Assembly (NCBI RefSeq): GCF_900167465.1
Contig: NZ_FUWR01000014.1
Span: 39,097 to 103,096 of the forward strand
Source: Trichlorobacter thiogenes
GTDB lineage: Bacteria > Desulfobacterota > Desulfuromonadia > Geobacterales > Pseudopelobacteraceae
Length of the DNA stretch: 64,000 nt
Direction: 5' to 3'
Shown here: positions 16,814 through 26,091 of the stretch, in pieces
Numbering within the stretch: position 1 is the first letter of the stretch
Layout of the letters: each line of letters opens with the position of its first letter
The notes under the pieces: generated by a model
Seen by the model: only the letters and a program-made list of their open reading frames with translations
Told to the model about the DNA's origin: nothing
Database searches by the model: none
Translations under genes and position numbers: made by a program

Positions 16814-17531
16814 AGCGTCCCTCTTCCAGGGCCTTAACCAGTTCCACCACCTTACGGGCAACCAGCTCTTCTATCCTGGCACCTTTATCCACAGTTGCCT
16901 TGGATGGATCGCCCCAGACCCCGCCAGGCCAGTAGCGGCGCTTATCCCGCACCAGAATACCGGTGGGAAAGGTTGGATATTCTTCCGGCGCTGTACCCTG
17001 CACCAGGTGGGGATGGCTGTGCATGATCCGTGAGGTTTCGATCTCACCGGCATGGGCATCACCAGGGGTTTCAATGATCCCCCTGCCCTCATCCTTGGCC
17101 AGTTCATATTCAGTAACTACCGCTATCCGCAATTCCGGCAGTTCATCCAGCAGTTCTTCACCGGCATCCTGCAAGGCCAGGCGATGGGCGCCGCCGGCAT
17201 GACCGGTCAGCACCACCACATTGCACATGCCTTGACGATAGAAAGAACGTACCAGGTCTTTTAACAGACTCCGCAGGGTAGCCGTGGAGATGGAGACCGT
17301 ACCGGGATGGCAGTTAGTTGAGCGGCAGTTACCGTAAGGGATTGGGGGTGCAACAAAGAGCGGGATCAGCTCAGCTGCCCGCTTGCCTACCTGATAGGCT
17401 TGGATGGTATCAGTGGCCAGCGGCAGGTGAGGACCATGCTCTTCAAGCGCGCCAAAGGGGATATAGACGGTTCTACAGCCAGCAGCCAGAGCAGCCTCCA
17501 CCTGGGGCAGGGTCATCTCTTCCAGCAGCAT
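16806..17531 (-). CDS. Creatininase family metal-dependent amidohydrolase
   Basis: A 241-residue member of the creatininase/ArfB/MftE family, which hydrolyses amide or formamide bonds using two metals. Ligand motifs are intact: LEEHGPHLPLATDT (His32, Asp41), NCHPGTVS, LTGHAGGAHR and GDAHAGEIETS. Its start codon shares one base with the queE stop, so it is translationally coupled to the queuosine genes. The family includes ArfB of archaeal flavin synthesis and MftE of mycofactocin maturation; true creatininase activity is unlikely here. The substrate is unknown; a role in pterin/deazapurine metabolism is inferred only from location. Confidence 0.85.
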   Translation of the reverse strand: MLLEEMTLPQVEAALAAGCRTVYIPFGALEEHGPHLPLATDTIQAYQVGKRAAELIPLFVAPPIPYGNCRSTNCHPGTVSISTATLRSLLKDLVRSFYRQGMCNVVVLTGHAGGAHRLALQDAGEELLDELPELRIAVVTEYELAKDEGRGIIETPGDAHAGEIETSRIMHSHPHLVQGTAPEEYPTFPTGILVRDKRRYWPGGVWGDPSKATVDKGARIEELVARKVVELVKALEEGRYV

Positions 17532-18277
17532 CAGGCCACCTCAAGAAAACGGTGCATCTGGGGCAGGACCCGCACATCACACAGTTTTTTTGCTGCAACA
17601 GCCTGAAACTTCATCAGCCGCTCCGGGGCTACGGCCACCCGACCGTCCCGACCGGTAACCGGCTGAATAATAAACGAAATTTCATCATCAACCTCTGCAA
17701 CCAGTTTACAGGCCTGCAGCAGCTCTTGTTCAGTAGTCAACTCGCCCACAATCACCTTGACAGAAACGTCCCGTTCCAGGGCGATCTCAAGAAACCGCTT
17801 GTGTTCCTGCCACAGCGCCGGGGTTGCAGCAGACGTTGGCAGCTTGATATCCATGCTGATAAAATCAAGATGCTCAATCAACTGTGGCAATGCTTCCGGC
17901 AAAGTGCCATTGGTTTCCAAGTGAATCGGCAGCAGAATGTTCAGTTCAGGCAGCCAGCGGGCCAGCAGATCAGCATGCAGCATCGGTTCACCGCCGGTGA
18001 TGCTGATGGAGTGGTGAGCACCCGGCAACTGTTTACACCAGCGGGTAATAATCCCGATCAGGGTTTCAAGGCTAACCGGTTGGGCAAGCTCCTGAAACTG
18101 TCCGCTACCCGGTGCGGATTCCACGCTGCAGACCGCAGGGGCTTCAATTTTGGTGTCACAAAAGGCGCAATCAAGATTGCAGCCGGGAAAACGGACAAAG
18201 ATCTGGCGATAGCCAGCCAGCTCTCCCTCCCCTTGCAGGGATGAAAATATCTCTATCAGCGGAACCGCGCTATTCAT
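17531..18277 (-). CDS. queE: 7-carboxy-7-deazaguanine synthase QueE
   Basis: Radical SAM enzyme that contracts 6-carboxytetrahydropterin to 7-carboxy-7-deazaguanine in queuosine synthesis. The 248 residues contain IFSSLQGEGELAG, the cluster motif CNLDCAFC (CX3CX2C) and the SAM loop SITGGEPMLH. The start at 18277 (MNSAVPLIEIF) is preferred over an upstream in-frame ATG because it gives an 8-base overlap with queD and fits the family. QueD is directly upstream. queC and the later pathway genes are not in this window. Confidence 0.94.
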   Translation of the reverse strand: MNSAVPLIEIFSSLQGEGELAGYRQIFVRFPGCNLDCAFCDTKIEAPAVCSVESAPGSGQFQELAQPVSLETLIGIITRWCKQLPGAHHSISITGGEPMLHADLLARWLPELNILLPIHLETNGTLPEALPQLIEHLDFISMDIKLPTSAATPALWQEHKRFLEIALERDVSVKVIVGELTTEQELLQACKLVAEVDDEISFIIQPVTGRDGRVAVAPERLMKFQAVAAKKLCDVRVLPQMHRFLEVA

Positions 18278-18638
18278 AATATTCAGCACAGGCGTTGTCA
18301 GATTCCCAAACCCCGATCCGTTCCACTTTGATATTATTGTCATTCAAACGCTTGGACAGCTCATGAAACAGGTAGCGGGAGATGTTTTCTGAAGAAGGCG
18401 ATATATCCTGAAAAAAATGATGTTGATTAACGTATTTATGATCCAGTTCATCAAGCAGGGCATTGGTTTCACGCTTCAGCACCTTGAAGTCAATGGCCAG
18501 ACCAGCCTGGTCAAGCTCCCTGGCAGTCACGGTTACTTCCACCTTCCAGTTATGACCATGCAGATTTTCACAATCTCCCTGATAGTTGATCAGGTTATGG
18601 GCAGCGGCAAAGCCGGTTTTAATCGTCAAACGATACAT
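18270..18638 (-). CDS. queD: 6-carboxy-5,6,7,8-tetrahydropterin synthase QueD
   Basis: Converts dihydroneopterin triphosphate to 6-carboxytetrahydropterin, the first committed step of queuosine base synthesis. The 122 residues show the zinc ligands FAAAHNL and LHGHNW, with the catalytic Cys in DCENLHGH, and the C-terminal IGVWESDNACAEY (Glu anchoring the pterin). Length is normal. It lies 23 bases after the diguanylate cyclase gene and overlaps queE by eight bases. Confidence 0.95.
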   Translation of the reverse strand: MYRLTIKTGFAAAHNLINYQGDCENLHGHNWKVEVTVTARELDQAGLAIDFKVLKRETNALLDELDHKYVNQHHFFQDISPSSENISRYLFHELSKRLNDNNIKVERIGVWESDNACAEYYE

Positions 18639-18661
18639 ATAATTCCTTTCAATATAAGAGG

Positions 18662-19747
18662 TTAAGCCATAATTCGGGTATCATTACCTGAAAAATATTC
18701 AACCCTGTCCCGACCAGCTTCCTTGGCTTCATACATGGCTGAATCTGCAGCACGGATCAAACTGGTACGGTCATGGGCATCATCAGGAAAAGTTGCAGCA
18801 CCAAAGCTTGCGGTAATTTCGACACGCTCATTACTATCCGTTAAAAACGGGTGGGCACGAAAACGTTCCAGCAGGTTATTGGCAACTGCCAAGGCACCCT
18901 GCTTGCCGGTATTTGGTAGCACAATCACATACTCATCGCCACCATAGCGGGCTGCCCGGTCAGAAGAACGGATATGACGTTTCACCAACTGCCCCACCTC
19001 TGCAATCATCCGACTGCCCACCAGATGTCCATAGCGATCATTCACCCCTTTAAAGTGATCCAGATCAAAGAACAATAGTGATACCTGGCTCTTGTAACGA
19101 CGGCTGCGATCAAGCTCATGTTCCAGCAGTTCATGGAAGTGGCGGGCATTATGCAGCCCGGTCAGATCATCGGTTACCACCAATTCGCTGACCCGTTTGT
19201 AGTTACGGGCATTATCAATCGCAATGGCAGCAAAGTCAGCCACCGCACCTAACAGCGGCAGGTCATCATCATCAAAGGTCCGTTCACCAACCGTGTTGAT
19301 CAGCTCAATTACCCCCAGTACCCTGTCACGAATCTTTAATGGAGTACAGAGGATGGAGCTGACCGGATACTCAACCTCTTCAGCAACATGGCTGGCAAAA
19401 CGTGCATCTTTACTGACATCAGGAATCAGGAGCGGCTGTCCAGACTGGGCAACCCAGCCGGCAATTCCCTCCCCCATCTTCAAGCGAATCCCCTTTAGCT
19501 CCTGGGCAACCGGCGAAACCGCTATCTCAAAACAGAGATCGCCGGTCTCTTCATCCACCAGCAACAAAGACCAGGTCTTGGGCTGCAGCAGCCGTTCAAC
19601 CTGTGACATGATTGACTGTAGAACCTCACGCAACTCAAGTGACGAAATAAGGGTCTTACCGATTTCAAGTAGAGAAGCCAGCTCAGCATTTCTGCGGGCC
19701 AGCAGCTCTACCACCTGCTCACTATCACTCATCTGATTGTTAGTCAT
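18662..19747 (-). CDS. GAF-GGDEF diguanylate cyclase
   Basis: Makes c-di-GMP from two GTP. The 361 residues hold a short coiled N-terminus, a GAF domain (about 20-165; LREVLQSIMSQVERLLQPKTWSLLLVDEETG) and a GGDEF domain (about 185-355). The active-site loop is RYGGDEYVIVLPN, and an RSSD motif five residues before it is the product-inhibition I-site, so the enzyme should be active and feedback-controlled. No membrane segments, so it senses a cytoplasmic signal through GAF. It is placed in the queDE operon without an obvious metabolic link. Confidence 0.93.
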   Translation of the reverse strand: MTNNQMSDSEQVVELLARRNAELASLLEIGKTLISSLELREVLQSIMSQVERLLQPKTWSLLLVDEETGDLCFEIAVSPVAQELKGIRLKMGEGIAGWVAQSGQPLLIPDVSKDARFASHVAEEVEYPVSSILCTPLKIRDRVLGVIELINTVGERTFDDDDLPLLGAVADFAAIAIDNARNYKRVSELVVTDDLTGLHNARHFHELLEHELDRSRRYKSQVSLLFFDLDHFKGVNDRYGHLVGSRMIAEVGQLVKRHIRSSDRAARYGGDEYVIVLPNTGKQGALAVANNLLERFRAHPFLTDSNERVEITASFGAATFPDDAHDRTSLIRAADSAMYEAKEAGRDRVEYFSGNDTRIMA

Positions 19748-19767
19748 GCGTGGCCCCCGTACAGCAC

Positions 19768-20379
19768 CTATCCCGCCAACCAGGAAAGATCACCCGCCCC
19801 TTCCCGCAGCAGTTCAGGCTGATTTCCCACTAAACTGATTACAGAACTGACATCAGTGGCCAACAGACCTCCATCAACCACCAGATCAAGGGCATGGCCA
19901 AACAGTCGATTGATCTCCAGTGGATCCCCCACCGGATCTTCACCAGAAAGGTTGGCGCTGGTGGTCACAATCGGCACCCCCAGCCCCTGCACAATCGACA
20001 GACAGATCACATTATCCGGCATCCTGATCCCCACCGTCTTCTGCTTGGTTATCAGCAGATCCGGCACCTCACGGCTGGCCTCAAGTACAAAGGTGTACGG
20101 GCCGGGCAGATAGCGCTTCATGATCTTAAAGGCAGGATTGGTCAGACGGGCATACCGCGAGACCTCGGCCAGGTCAGAACAGATAAATGAAAACGGTTTA
20201 CGCTTATCCCGCTGTTTCACCTGATAAATCCGCTCAAGCCCTTTTTTATTAAAGATAGAGCAGCCGATACCATAGGTTGTATCGGTTGGATACGCAACAA
20301 TGCCGCCATTTTTCAGACAATCCACAACCTGGGCAATCTGGCGCGGCTGTGGGCGTTCAGGATCAATCTCCAGCAACAT
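19768..20379 (-). CDS. YrdC/Sua5/YciO family protein (threonylcarbamoyl-AMP synthase-like)
   Basis: A 203-residue single-domain protein of the family that makes threonylcarbamoyl-AMP for the t6A37 tRNA modification. It has the opening VAYPTDTTYGIGC, the basic substrate motif KQRDKRKPFSFIC, and the nucleotide motif VTTSANLSGE. The sequence resembles the YciO branch, whose exact activity is less sure than TsaC/Sua5. It follows the aminopeptidase gene by two bases. Function as a tRNA-modification enzyme is likely but not certain. Confidence 0.88.
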   Translation of the reverse strand: MLLEIDPERPQPRQIAQVVDCLKNGGIVAYPTDTTYGIGCSIFNKKGLERIYQVKQRDKRKPFSFICSDLAEVSRYARLTNPAFKIMKRYLPGPYTFVLEASREVPDLLITKQKTVGIRMPDNVICLSIVQGLGVPIVTTSANLSGEDPVGDPLEINRLFGHALDLVVDGGLLATDVSSVISLVGNQPELLREGAGDLSWLAG

Positions 20380-20381
20380 AC

Positions 20382-21482
20382 CTACTTCTCCGGGTTTAAA
20401 ACTTCCAGTTCAGGCAACACAAACAGCCCCTGTTTCTGGATCAGACGATCATCAAACCAGATCTCGCCATCTTTCATCAGACGCACCATGTCCCAATGTA
20501 CCGCAGAGCGATTGCCGTTATCAGCTTCATCATAGGCCTGACCAGGGGTAAAGTGAATTGAACCGGAGATCTTCTCATCAAACAGGATATTGCGCATCGG
20601 GGTGCGGATGTTTGGGTTAACACCCACGGCAAACTCACCAACATAGCGGGCACCTTCATCAGTATCCAGAATCTCGTTCAACGCCTTGGTCATCTCACCG
20701 GCTGTTGCCTTGATAATCTTGCCATCTTTGAATTCCAACCGGATGTTGTTGAACTCCTTACCCTGATAAATAGTCGGGCAGTTATAGGTGATAAAGCCTT
20801 GTACCGAATCCCGCACCGGTGCGGTAAAAACCTCACCATCCGGGATGTTGTAACGGCCATCACACTTGATTCCCTGTATCCCCTTGATGCTGAAGGTAAG
20901 GTCCGTATCCGGCCCCTTCAGGCGCACCTTGTCGGTCTTGTCCATCAGCTTCTTCAACTTTTCCATCTTTTTTGATTCAACTGACCAGTCAATATTGCAG
21001 GCAGCAAACAGGTAATCTTCATACTCTTCCAGGCTCATGCGGGCTTCCTGGGCTGATCCCTGGGTCGGGTAGCGGGTGACCACCCACTTGGTATGCTTAA
21101 CCCGCTGATCCACCAGCGGGCGGGTCAATTTTGAATAGGCCACCATCGCCTTCTGATTGCTGGTGGCATTGACCATTGAATTCTCACCGGCAGAGATACC
21201 GATATAGGCGGTCAAGGTCTTGTAAAAATCAAGCTTGTGCTGGGGAAAGACCTCAAGCTGTTTTTTTGAGGCTAGGTTATAGAGCTGACGGTCAATCTCA
21301 GGCACAGAAAAGGTGTATTCAACATACTCAGCACCACGCTGCAGACAAAGCGCATACAGCTCCTTTACCAGCGGGGCAGCCTCAAATCCTGCTGCAGATA
21401 TCAGTACCCGATCACCTTTTTTGATCCGGGTGGAATAATCAACCAGTACCTTGGCCATCTCGGCCACACGGGGATCACGCAT
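20382..21482 (-). CDS. Aminopeptidase, M29 (AmpS/T) family
   Basis: Metallo-aminopeptidase of 366 residues that removes N-terminal residues from peptides. The family opening MAKVLVDYSTRIKKGDRVLI is present. So are the metal-site motifs GEFAVGVNPNIRTP and the C-terminal SIHFTPGQAYDEADNGNRSAVHWDMV, with the conserved His and Asp ligands. Length is near the 370-410 typical of the family. It is first in the long minus-strand run that ends at 12.5 kb, and its upstream region is filled by a repeat element (21504-21665). Confidence 0.92.
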   Translation of the reverse strand: MRDPRVAEMAKVLVDYSTRIKKGDRVLISAAGFEAAPLVKELYALCLQRGAEYVEYTFSVPEIDRQLYNLASKKQLEVFPQHKLDFYKTLTAYIGISAGENSMVNATSNQKAMVAYSKLTRPLVDQRVKHTKWVVTRYPTQGSAQEARMSLEEYEDYLFAACNIDWSVESKKMEKLKKLMDKTDKVRLKGPDTDLTFSIKGIQGIKCDGRYNIPDGEVFTAPVRDSVQGFITYNCPTIYQGKEFNNIRLEFKDGKIIKATAGEMTKALNEILDTDEGARYVGEFAVGVNPNIRTPMRNILFDEKISGSIHFTPGQAYDEADNGNRSAVHWDMVRLMKDGEIWFDDRLIQKQGLFVLPELEVLNPEK

Positions 21483-21503
21483 AATGTGAAAACCTCCAAT
21501 AGA

Positions 21504-21665
21504 TTTTAACGCAGAGTTACAGAGTATGGCACCGAGACACAGAGAAAATCGATTTTTGCCTCAGACACAAAACAGATCTTGTTTTTAAACGTCACGACGT
21601 CGCGTGAAACTTCATTTTACTGATTTTATGTTTTTACTTTGCGTCTCTGCGTCTCTGCGTTAAAA
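21504..21665. repeat. Inverted-repeat element, TTAACGCAGAG family, copy 2
   Basis: A 162-bp element bounded by TTTTAACGCAGAG (21504-21516) and the perfect inverse CTCTGCGTTAAAA (21653-21665). It fills most of the divergent gap between the aminopeptidase gene and dut, leaving only about 30 bases before the dut start, so promoters for both genes may lie within or be supplied by the element. Same end sequence as copy 1 at 7422-7535. Confidence 0.75.
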
Positions 21666-21698
21666 GATTTAGAATCATTTCAGAAGGGATTTTTTTAC

Positions 21699-22163
21699 AT
21701 GAAACACCGCGAGATTGAAACCAAAATTGTCAGCCCGCTGATCGGCAGCAGCATCCCCCTGCCCCAGTATGCCACCGATGGTTCTGCAGCTTTAGATCTA
21801 CGGGCCTGCCTGGATCAAGCAGTAAACGTTGTGCCCGGTGAAACCGTCACCATCCCCAGCGGCATTGCCATCAGCATCCATGACCCTAATCTGGTGGCTA
21901 TCGTGGCGCCGCGTTCCGGTCTGGGAATCAAGCATGGGATTGTACTGGCCAACACCATCGGGGTGATTGACAGTGACTATCAGGGAGAGATCAAGATCGG
22001 CATCCGCAATCAGGGCAGTGAACCATACTGCATCCAGCCGGGCGAACGGATCTGCCAGATGCTGTTCATGCCGGTGGTGCAGGCCAGCCTGCGGGTGGTT
22101 GAAGAGTTCAGTCAGGAAAGCCAGCGGGGTGAAGGCGGGTTTGGTCATACCGGCAAGCTGTAA
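21699..22163 (+). CDS. dut: dUTP diphosphatase
   Basis: Trimeric dUTPase that hydrolyses dUTP to dUMP and pyrophosphate, keeping uracil out of DNA. The 154 residues include motif 2 APRSGLGIKHGIVLANT, motif 3 GVIDSDYQGEIKIG, and the flexible C-terminal motif RGEGGFGHTG that closes over the active site. The start at 21699 (MKHREIETK) has AGAAGGG upstream; an in-frame ATG at 21639 lies inside the repeat element and is rejected. The C-terminus is complete. Confidence 0.95.
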   Translation: MKHREIETKIVSPLIGSSIPLPQYATDGSAALDLRACLDQAVNVVPGETVTIPSGIAISIHDPNLVAIVAPRSGLGIKHGIVLANTIGVIDSDYQGEIKIGIRNQGSEPYCIQPGERICQMLFMPVVQASLRVVEEFSQESQRGEGGFGHTGKL

Positions 22164-22184
22164 CCGCTAAATACAGTAAGCTTA

Positions 22185-24110
22185 TTATTTTACTACTCGC
22201 GCCATGGCAGCAATCAGTTCACATAGTTGCACCGGTTTTTTCAGGTGCAGATCCATTCCTGCCTGGTAGCAGTTTTCTGCATCCTCAGGACTGTCCTGGC
22301 CGGTCATGGCGATAATCGGGATATGCCCACCCTGCCCGGCCTCCAGTGAGCGGATTATCCGGGTGGCCTCAAGGCCATCCATTTCCGGCATCTGGATATC
22401 CATTAAAATTAGGGTGTAGGTGCCGCTTTTCCACTGTTCAATAGCTGCCTTACCATCAGGAACAGCATCAACCGAATGACCTGATTTTTCCAGCAATTTT
22501 GTCAGCATCAAACGATTGATCTCATTATCCTCTGCCAGCAACACCCGCTGGGCGACAACATCCTGCATCTCTGCACAACCTGTTTGTTCTTGATGATCCG
22601 GGATAGCAACAGGCACCGTGACATAAAATGAGGTCCCTTCACCTGGTTTACTTTCCACCGTAATCATCCCCTGCATGGCTTCAAGCAACTGTTTAACGAT
22701 TGAAAGCCCCAGACCGGTGCCGCCAAATTCACGGGTTGTTGAAGCAGCTGCCTGGGTGTATGGTGCAAAAATCTGATCAATCTTTTCCTGTGGGATGCCG
22801 ATCCCGGTATCCCTGACCATGATATGCAGTTTACAGTGCCCACCAACGTGCTCATCTTTATCAACGGTTACCTCAATACGCCCCTGTCTGGTAAACTTGA
22901 CTGCATTGCCCACCAGATTCACCAGGACCTGACGCAACCTAGTGGGATCAGCAACAACCAGTGCAGGCAGATCATCAGCCAGAACTGTTTCAAAACTGAT
23001 CCCCTTAGAACGCATTCGTACTGAAAACGGCAGCAGGGTTGCAGTGATTGTCTGGCGTACATCAAACGCTATCTGTTCCAGCTCAACGGTTCCAGCCTCC
23101 AGCTTTGAAAAGTCAAGCACCTGGTTCACCAGGCTCAGCAGGTGGCTTGCTGCGTGGCTGATACCCTCCAACAGCTCCCGTTGCTGCGGAGAATGGACCT
23201 GGTCAAGGGCCAGTTCAGTCAACCCGTTGATTGCATTCATCGGAGTTCGGATCTCATGGCTCATCTGGGCAAGAAACCTGCCCTTGGCGGCACTGGCTGC
23301 TTCAGCCTGTTCTTTTGATGCTTTTAAGCTAGTTACCAGGTTTACCATGCCCCGTAGCAACCGGTTGGATTCATCAAGCACAACGGCGCCTTGAACAGGC
23401 CGGTACTGTTCCGGTATATCCTGAAGTAACGCCAGCGCCTGTTGCAGCGGTTTCTTAATCCTGATGGCAACAACCAAAGAAAATCCGGTGATCAACATCA
23501 GCACAAGACCAACAATCAGATAGACCTTATGCCTGAGCGAGGCAACCTCGTTTGAGATATCATCCAGATACATCCCGCTGCCGATCACCCATCCCCAAGG
23601 TGCAAAGAGCTTTACATGGGATACCTTTGCAACCGGCCTGACCTGTCCTGGCTTGGGCCATAAATATTCCAGATACCCTGCACCAGATCCTGCCACCAAC
23701 CGATTCATCTCCACAAACAGCTTTTTGCCGTTGGGATCTGCGTAGTTAGCAAGATTCTGGTTATCAAGGTTGGTTTCATAGGGATGCATAACCATCTTAA
23801 GCTGCATGTCATGTATCCAGAAATAGCCGTGATCTCTGGACATGACCTTGAGTGTAGCCAGTGCGGATTGCTGGGCCTCAGCCGTTGTCAATTGCCCATT
23901 TTGCTCTTGTCTATGGCAGTTTTCGACCACACCAACAGCCATATCAACCAGCTCGGCAATGTACTGCTTACGCTGCAGCTGCAGCTTGTCTTCATAGAGG
24001 GGAAGGACATAGAACATCAGGGCGAGAAACGCGACAGACAGGACCACCAGATTGACAGCAACAATCTTGGTCAACAGGTTCCAACTATGGGGCCAATATC
24101 TGCTTGCCAT
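22185..24110 (-). CDS. Hybrid sensor histidine kinase with sCache sensor and receiver domain
   Basis: Membrane kinase of about 641 residues. Order: membrane helix (about 15-37), periplasmic single-Cache sensor (about 40-200, with DHGYFWIHDMQLKMVMHP), second helix (about 203-225), linker, HisKA with phospho-His in MSHEIRTPMNA (about 285), HATPase (GTGLGLSIVKQLLE), then a receiver with phospho-Asp in LILMDIQMPEMDG (about 570). The start at 24110 has AGGGAG eight bases upstream. Such Cache domains bind small organic ligands. No dedicated output regulator lies beside it. It converges on dut with a 21-base gap. Confidence 0.93.
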   Translation of the reverse strand: MASRYWPHSWNLLTKIVAVNLVVLSVAFLALMFYVLPLYEDKLQLQRKQYIAELVDMAVGVVENCHRQEQNGQLTTAEAQQSALATLKVMSRDHGYFWIHDMQLKMVMHPYETNLDNQNLANYADPNGKKLFVEMNRLVAGSGAGYLEYLWPKPGQVRPVAKVSHVKLFAPWGWVIGSGMYLDDISNEVASLRHKVYLIVGLVLMLITGFSLVVAIRIKKPLQQALALLQDIPEQYRPVQGAVVLDESNRLLRGMVNLVTSLKASKEQAEAASAAKGRFLAQMSHEIRTPMNAINGLTELALDQVHSPQQRELLEGISHAASHLLSLVNQVLDFSKLEAGTVELEQIAFDVRQTITATLLPFSVRMRSKGISFETVLADDLPALVVADPTRLRQVLVNLVGNAVKFTRQGRIEVTVDKDEHVGGHCKLHIMVRDTGIGIPQEKIDQIFAPYTQAAASTTREFGGTGLGLSIVKQLLEAMQGMITVESKPGEGTSFYVTVPVAIPDHQEQTGCAEMQDVVAQRVLLAEDNEINRLMLTKLLEKSGHSVDAVPDGKAAIEQWKSGTYTLILMDIQMPEMDGLEATRIIRSLEAGQGGHIPIIAMTGQDSPEDAENCYQAGMDLHLKKPVQLCELIAAMARVVK

Positions 24111-24160
24111 AACAGACACTCCCTGAGGGCACCCTGCAGATAAACGGATCACACTTCGAT

Positions 24161-25432
24161 TTACAACGCTATAAATTCAGATTTTTCGGCAAAGCAAAGT
24201 GGATCTACCTTCCCCATAATCTGAATATTCAGGGTCTCATCCCGAAACAGGCGGGTTGCCAGCTGCCCCAGATCGGCAGCGGTGACGGCATCAAAACCGG
24301 CCATAACTTCATCCAGCGGCTGATAGCGACCAAAATTAAGATAACTGCGTGCCAGACGTGACATATAGCTGTCACTTGATTCCAGCGACATCAGTATCTT
24401 ACCCTTAATCTGTTCACGTGCTGCTTCAAGTTCATCCCGGGGTACCAGCTCATCACGCAGACGGGCCATCTCTTCCAGAATAATCTTGACCGCCTCACAG
24501 CTGCGCTCCCGCTCTGAACCGGCATAGATTGCCATAGACCCGGCATCGGCAAAGGAAGAGACATAGGAATAGACCGAATAGGCCAGCCCACGCTTTTCGC
24601 GGATCTCCTCAAACAGGCGCGAACTCATCCCGCCACCCAAAATGGCATTCAAAATCATCAGACTATAGCGATCAGGCGAGTTGGTAGGCAGGCCTTCGGT
24701 GCCAAGACAGATCAGGGTCTGTTCCAGATCCCGCTCGCACAGTTCCAGCACCCGGCCTGATGCCAGGCGGGCCTGAGGCTTGACCACCCGACGTGGTTCA
24801 CCCGGTTCCAGACAGGAAAAGGATTCATGCAGCAACGCCACCAAGGCCTGATGTTCAACACCACCGGCTGCAGCGATAATGATCTCACTGGGGCGGTACC
24901 AGTGTTGTCTGAAATCAAGAATCGCATCCCGGCTCATACTGGAGATGGTTTCTTCAGAACCCAGAATCGGATGCCCCAGCGGATGCCCCTTCCAAAAACT
25001 CTGGTGCAGACGGTCATGGATTGACTCTTCCGGCGCATCATCCCGCATCTTGATTTCCTGCAACACCACCTTGCGCTCTTTTTCAATCTCATCAGCAGGA
25101 AAGGTTGAGTGCAGAAACATATCAGACAGGATATCAACCACCTGGGGTAGCGTCTTGGCCAGGGCCTTGGCGTAGTAGCAGACGTACTCATAGCTGGTAA
25201 AGGCGTTCAGAATGCCACCCAGCGAGTCAATCTCACGGGTAATCTGCCGTGCTGTACGCCGCTTGGTGCCTTTAAACAGCAGGTGTTCAATAAAGTGGGC
25301 AACCCCCTGTTCCACCGGCTGCTCACAGCGGGCGCCATTGGCCACCCAGACCCCGATCGAGACCGTATGCATACCGGGAACCTGTTGGGTTACCACCCGA
25401 AGACCATTATCAAAGGTTGTTTCATGTACCAT
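24161..25432 (-). CDS. M16 family zinc protease (processing-peptidase-like)
   Basis: A 423-residue pitrilysin-superfamily peptidase. The inverted zinc motif HFIEH is at 46-50, with the distal Glu in EKERKVVLQEI, and the C-terminal half carries GGGMSSRLFEEIREKRGLAYSVYSY, the usual substrate-binding region. It is the active (zinc-binding) type, so it may act alone. The ATG at 25432 (MVHETTFDNG) fits homologues; an upstream in-frame ATG at 25480 adds 16 unlike residues. No signal peptide is seen, so it is probably cytoplasmic. Confidence 0.92.
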   Translation of the reverse strand: MVHETTFDNGLRVVTQQVPGMHTVSIGVWVANGARCEQPVEQGVAHFIEHLLFKGTKRRTARQITREIDSLGGILNAFTSYEYVCYYAKALAKTLPQVVDILSDMFLHSTFPADEIEKERKVVLQEIKMRDDAPEESIHDRLHQSFWKGHPLGHPILGSEETISSMSRDAILDFRQHWYRPSEIIIAAAGGVEHQALVALLHESFSCLEPGEPRRVVKPQARLASGRVLELCERDLEQTLICLGTEGLPTNSPDRYSLMILNAILGGGMSSRLFEEIREKRGLAYSVYSYVSSFADAGSMAIYAGSERERSCEAVKIILEEMARLRDELVPRDELEAAREQIKGKILMSLESSDSYMSRLARSYLNFGRYQPLDEVMAGFDAVTAADLGQLATRLFRDETLNIQIMGKVDPLCFAEKSEFIAL

Positions 25433-25545
25433 GTGTGAGAGCTTACCGCAGTTTTGCAATTTTACCACCCCTGCTAACAAATATTCACAATCTTTCTGTT
25501 ATCTGCTATGACAACCAGACTTGCACACAGGAGGAGATGCTTCCC

Positions 25546-26091
25546 ATGAACTGCCTGACAACAACACTGCCCGGTGTATTGATCCTTGAACCAAAGGTCT
25601 TTGGCGATGACCGGGGATTCTTTTTTGAAAGCTTTAACGAACGGGTCTGGCAAAAGGCCACCGGACTTGAATGTTCATTTGTCCAGCACAACCACTCCCG
25701 CTCTGCCCGCAATGTTTTGAGGGGGCTTCATTACCAGATTCAGCACCCTCAAGGCAAGCTGGTTCGTGTGATCAGCGGAGAAGTATTTGATGTTGCGGTG
25801 GATATTCGTCGTTCTTCGCCAACCTGTGGCCAATGGTTTGGAACCACTCTCTCCGCTGAAAACAAACGCCAGATGTGGGTGCCGGAAGGATTTGCCCATG
25901 GATTCTGTGTAACCTCTGATCATGCTGAGTTTCTCTACCTGACCACCGATTACTGGGCACCTGAATTTGAGCGGACCATTGCCTGGGATGATTCGGCCAT
26001 TGGTATCACCTGGCCACTGTCCGGTGAACCACTCCTGTCCGCCAAAGATTTATCTGGCAAACTGCTTGCTGAGGCGGAACTGTTTGACTAA
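25546..26091 (+). CDS. rfbC: dTDP-4-dehydrorhamnose 3,5-epimerase
   Basis: Cupin epimerase that converts dTDP-4-keto-6-deoxyglucose to the L-lyxo sugar on the way to dTDP-rhamnose. The 181 residues contain RGFFFESFNERVW, the catalytic His in VLRGLHYQIQHPQGKLVRV, and WVPEGFAHGFCV. GGAGGAG lies nine bases before the ATG at 25546. The rmlA, rmlB and rmlD partners are not nearby, so dTDP-sugar intermediates must come from elsewhere. It overlaps the next gene by eight bases. Confidence 0.94.
   Translation: MNCLTTTLPGVLILEPKVFGDDRGFFFESFNERVWQKATGLECSFVQHNHSRSARNVLRGLHYQIQHPQGKLVRVISGEVFDVAVDIRRSSPTCGQWFGTTLSAENKRQMWVPEGFAHGFCVTSDHAEFLYLTTDYWAPEFERTIAWDDSAIGITWPLSGEPLLSAKDLSGKLLAEAELFD

Noticed and set aside
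18639..18661. preQ1 riboswitch before queD
   Set aside because: The gap to the upstream gene is only 23 bases, too short for the aptamer.
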